From contig JANQGE010000026.1 in NCBI GenBank assembly GCA_028277485.1, positions 1 through 14,617 on the forward strand: a DNA stretch of 14,617 bases. Reading direction: 5' to 3'. Below the pieces are notes generated by a model. It did no database searches and was not told where the DNA came from. It was given only the letters and a program-made list of their open reading frames with translations. The position numbers were made by a program, and so were the translations under genes. Source of the stretch: Chlorobium sp. (GTDB taxonomy: Bacteria > Bacteroidota > Chlorobiia > Chlorobiales > Chlorobiaceae). Below are positions 12,880-14,617 of the stretch, piece by piece; the stretch's first letter is position 1, and each line of letters begins with the position of its first letter.

Positions 12880-12954
12880 TCGCTTTTACAATAATCTTAC
12901 GTTACTACCTACGCATCTCGACAGACCGGAAGTACAAATCTCACCGAAACGCCC

Positions 12955-12983
12955 ATGATAGCAAGGAAGATAAAAAAAGTCAA
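12955..12983 (-). promoter_or_regulatory. Sigma70-type promoter for the DAHP synthase gene
   Basis: On the minus strand TTGACT (12983-12978) is followed by exactly 17 nt and TATCAT (12960-12955); each hexamer has five of six consensus bases. Transcription would begin near 12948, giving a leader of about 70 nt before the ATG at 12879. No leader peptide rich in Phe, Tyr or Trp is evident. Confidence 0.65.
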
Positions 12984-13066
12984 CAATAAATAATCATCAA
13001 TCGGAGTAATAAATTCCGTCTTTCATTACAGGCAAACATCGATATAACCGAAACGGCATTATCAAC

Positions 13067-13098
13067 AAAAAAACCTGCTCTCGAAAGCAGGCTTTTTT
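13067..13098. terminator. Bidirectional intrinsic terminator after arsA
   Basis: CCTGCT (13074-13079) and AGCAGG (13086-13091) form a stem with a 6-nt loop, flanked by seven A residues (13067-13073) and six T residues (13093-13098). On the minus strand it ends the arsA transcript 28 nt beyond the stop. Confidence 0.85.
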
Positions 13099-13118
13099 GT
13101 CGGCAAATTTGTCCTTAA

Positions 13119-13131
13119 GGGCACTTCTATT
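13119..13131. repeat. Solo terminus of the inverted-repeat element overlapping the arsA stop
   Basis: GGGCACTTCTATT matches the 15-bp terminus of the element at 7541 (one change) and at 11695 (one change). No second end is found nearby. The arsA stop codon (TAG, complement of 13127-13129) lies inside it. Confidence 0.5.
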
Positions 13132-14335
13132 GGCTGGCGGCCTCGGCTTCCTCCTTTGTGAAGTCAATAGTGAGCCATCCTTCCTCAAAACTTGCACCGC
13201 TTGACTCAAGTCCGGCAATAAAAATCGGAAGCGCAACAATCTTCTGATAATCACCGATCCTGATAGTAAGATCGTCACCGAGCTTAAGGATTTTGGGCTC
13301 AACCCCCATATCCTCCATAAAAGGCAGTCTTACCCTGACCTTGTAATGCCCTTCGTGAACCTTTTGGATATTGATAGGATCTTCCTCGAAGAAAATATCC
13401 ATCGGATTCTTGTCGACGTAAATCTTCTCGCCAACCTGTCTCAACATATCAAGGCCGACAACTTCCTGATCGAACAGCGGAACCTGCCCGATAGGAATAG
13501 GTGCGAAGGCATCTTCGATCTGACTGATGTAGTTCTGCTGAATTTCTCTCCACTTTTTGAAGTAGGCATCTTCCGTCTGGTCCGGCATAACTCTGTTGAT
13601 GGTGATGCTGTCTACCGTAATGCCGTAGAGATTCAGATAGGTAAGGGCCCTCATGGACTCCTTGATAACCATTTTCTCAGGGTTCATCACCAATCGAACC
13701 GTTGATTTGGAGCCGTCGGCAAGAAGATCGATGATGCCTTCGGTGGAAGCAAACAGGTTATCGACTTTCTCGTAAACCTCCTCGGGAGCGACCATGGCGT
13801 CGATCTTTTTCACCTTTTTGGAAAGGGGTCTGATAACCGGTTTTACCATGTATTTTTCAACGTTGCGGATCAATTTGATAAACCACCCGAATGTTTCCGG
13901 CAAAGAAAGAAGGCGGAGTGTTTCACCTGTCGGCGCGCAGTCAACCACAAGGAGATCAAAATCCTTCTGCTCCTCGTTATAACGCTTGATATAGGAAAGT
14001 GAAAACAGCTCTTCCATGCCAGGGAGAACGCCCATTTCTTCGGCATAGATACCCTCGACGCCCCTTGATTCCATAAGCTGGGCGAAATGTTCCCGGACGA
14101 CGTCCCAGTTCAGGTTAAGATCACCAAACACACTGACTTCCTGCCCCCAGAGGTTTTCGGCAACCTTGACGGGGGAAGGGCCGAGCTGTACGTCCAGTGA
14201 ATCACCAAGACTGTGTGCAGGATCAGTTGACATAACCAGCGTTTTGTAACCCATATCAGCAGCCTTCAATGCCGTTGCGGCGGCAATAGAGGTTTTTCCG
14301 ACTCCACCCTTACCCGTAAAAATGATGTTTCTCAT
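13127..14335 (-). CDS. arsA: ArsA/Get3-family ATPase with C-terminal HSP20-like domain
   Basis: P-loop ATPase of the SIMIBI class. The 402-residue product has one ATPase unit: P-loop FTGKGGVGKTS (6-16), switch I STDPAHSLGDSLD (about 36-48), switch II VDCAPTGETLRLLSLPE, and a helical middle region. The last 77 residues (326-402) form a beta-rich segment like the HSP20-like tail seen in a subset of bacterial ArsA proteins. Only one cysteine is present, in switch II, so neither the arsenite-binding cysteines of plasmid ArsA nor the Get3 CxxC is there, and no arsB or arsC is adjacent. An arsenic pump role is therefore unlikely; the true role is unknown. The ATG is chosen next to the P-loop strand; a TTG 48 nt upstream is possible. 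No clear Shine-Dalgarno. Confidence 0.9.
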   Translation of the reverse strand: MRNIIFTGKGGVGKTSIAAATALKAADMGYKTLVMSTDPAHSLGDSLDVQLGPSPVKVAENLWGQEVSVFGDLNLNWDVVREHFAQLMESRGVEGIYAEEMGVLPGMEELFSLSYIKRYNEEQKDFDLLVVDCAPTGETLRLLSLPETFGWFIKLIRNVEKYMVKPVIRPLSKKVKKIDAMVAPEEVYEKVDNLFASTEGIIDLLADGSKSTVRLVMNPEKMVIKESMRALTYLNLYGITVDSITINRVMPDQTEDAYFKKWREIQQNYISQIEDAFAPIPIGQVPLFDQEVVGLDMLRQVGEKIYVDKNPMDIFFEEDPINIQKVHEGHYKVRVRLPFMEDMGVEPKILKLGDDLTIRIGDYQKIVALPIFIAGLESSGASFEEGWLTIDFTKEEAEAASQ

Positions 14336-14405
14336 GCGGCTATAATGATTCTCATTTGACACAAAAAATTTATCGTATACCAAGCGCGTTTATTGAAAGG
14401 CTAAG

Positions 14406-14433
14406 ATAATAAAATTATCCTTTTTACATGCAA
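14406..14433 (-). promoter_or_regulatory. Candidate promoter for arsA
   Basis: On the minus strand TTGCAT (14433-14428) is followed by 16 nt and TATTAT (14411-14406). The start point would be near 14399, about 64 nt before the arsA ATG. The -10 lies in a small palindrome, GATAAT-AAA-ATTATC (14405-14419). Moderate match only. Confidence 0.35.
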
Positions 14434-14489
14434 GAGCGCCCCTATAATAATTGTCGTGAGTCCCGATTTTTTAAAAGTAACAAGTGACC

Positions 14490-14552
14490 AGTTGCCTAAG
14501 GGCACCTAATCTGAATCAGTTGGCAGTCTTCAGTAGGCAAAACAGCAGTGAC
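14490..14552. repeat. Dispersed repeat, copy 2 (inverted partner at 3671-3740)
   Basis: The reverse complement matches 3671-3740 at 60 of 63 positions, lacking one of the two CCTACTG units found there. It contains AAGGGCACCT (14498-14507), the same decamer as at the left end of the inverted-repeat element at 7539-7548. On its right it continues into GTGAC-rich units also resembling 3661-3675. Confidence 0.8.
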
Positions 14553-14565
14553 AAGTGACGAGTGA

Positions 14566-14584
14566 CGGCGCTTCGGCTTCGCCG
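14566..14584. repeat. Small G/C-rich hairpin next to the dispersed repeat
   Basis: CGGCG (14566-14570 region) and CGCCG (14580-14584 region) form a 5-bp inverted repeat around CTTCGGCTT. No T-run follows. It may be part of the repeat. Confidence 0.35.
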
Positions 14585-14617
14585 AGCTTAGTGACAAGCA
14601 TGACCAGAAAAATACCT

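Larger units (their letters stand above)
14384..14617. other. Gene-free window end upstream of arsA
   Basis: No coding region is supported. The stretch holds a candidate arsA promoter (14406-14433), the second copy of the dispersed repeat (14490-14552), more GTGACAAGTGACGAGTGAC-type units, and a small G/C hairpin (14566-14584). Confidence 0.6.

Noticed and set aside
12997..13302. Open frame of 101 residues between the DAHP synthase gene and arsA
   Set aside because: It overlaps the 3' part of arsA in another frame and the terminator; no initiation signal or domain.
1..14617. tRNA, rRNA, prophage, toxin-antitoxin or defence genes
   Set aside because: None was recognised on either strand; all longer frames are accounted for by housekeeping, nitrogen, nickel or unknown conserved genes.

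Overview
The window looks like an ordinary chromosomal stretch of a green sulfur bacterium (Chlorobiaceae; genus not resolved). This rests on several things: an hrcA-grpE-dnaJ heat-shock cluster without dnaK, an ArsA/Get3-type ATPase with an HSP20-like tail, an AmtB/PII pair followed by a TorF-type outer-membrane protein, a NikR-linked nickel ECF transporter, moderate G+C, and long intergenic spaces full of short degenerate repeats. The taxonomic call is inference from gene content and recalled protein character; no search was run.

Layout. Positions 1-3123 (minus strand): hrcA, grpE and dnaJ, with repeat fragments in the gaps and just downstream of dnaJ. Positions 3124-3762: a 0.6-kb gene-free region with two strong hairpins, a candidate extended -10 promoter for hrcA, and an array of roughly 7-nt degenerate repeats. 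Positions 3763-4182 (minus): a small RsbW-like GHKL ATPase. Positions 4467-6957 (plus): amtB, a PII gene (glnK type) and a TorF-like outer-membrane protein. This looks like an ammonium-acquisition operon whose last gene is preceded by a strongly structured RNA segment; it ends in one or two terminators. Positions 7108-10166 (plus): a NikR operator, nikR, a small inverted-repeat element, then overlapping nikM-nikL-nikQ-nikO, a self-contained nickel-responsive uptake module. Positions 10243-12879 (minus): a GNAT-like conserved protein, a small DUF2892 membrane protein with its own terminator, and a class I DAHP synthase with a good sigma70-type promoter. Positions 13127-14335 (minus): arsA, with a terminator downstream and a possible promoter upstream.

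How it fits together. AmtB imports ammonium, PII can plug it, and TorF may supply outer-membrane passage. NikR senses nickel and probably represses its own gene and perhaps the transporter that follows. The other genes are housekeeping (protein folding, aromatic amino-acid entry step, ATPase) with no evident functional link.

No phage, IS transposase, CRISPR array, tRNA or rRNA was seen. The non-routine content is between genes: (i) a small non-coding element of about 84-117 bp with 15-bp terminal inverted repeats, present in at least three copies plus solo ends, one of them inside the nickel locus; (ii) a second repeat family in inverted copies 10.8 kb apart that differ by exactly one 7-nt unit; (iii) a two-hairpin RNA between glnK and torF; and (iv) a PII protein lacking the modifiable T-loop tyrosine.
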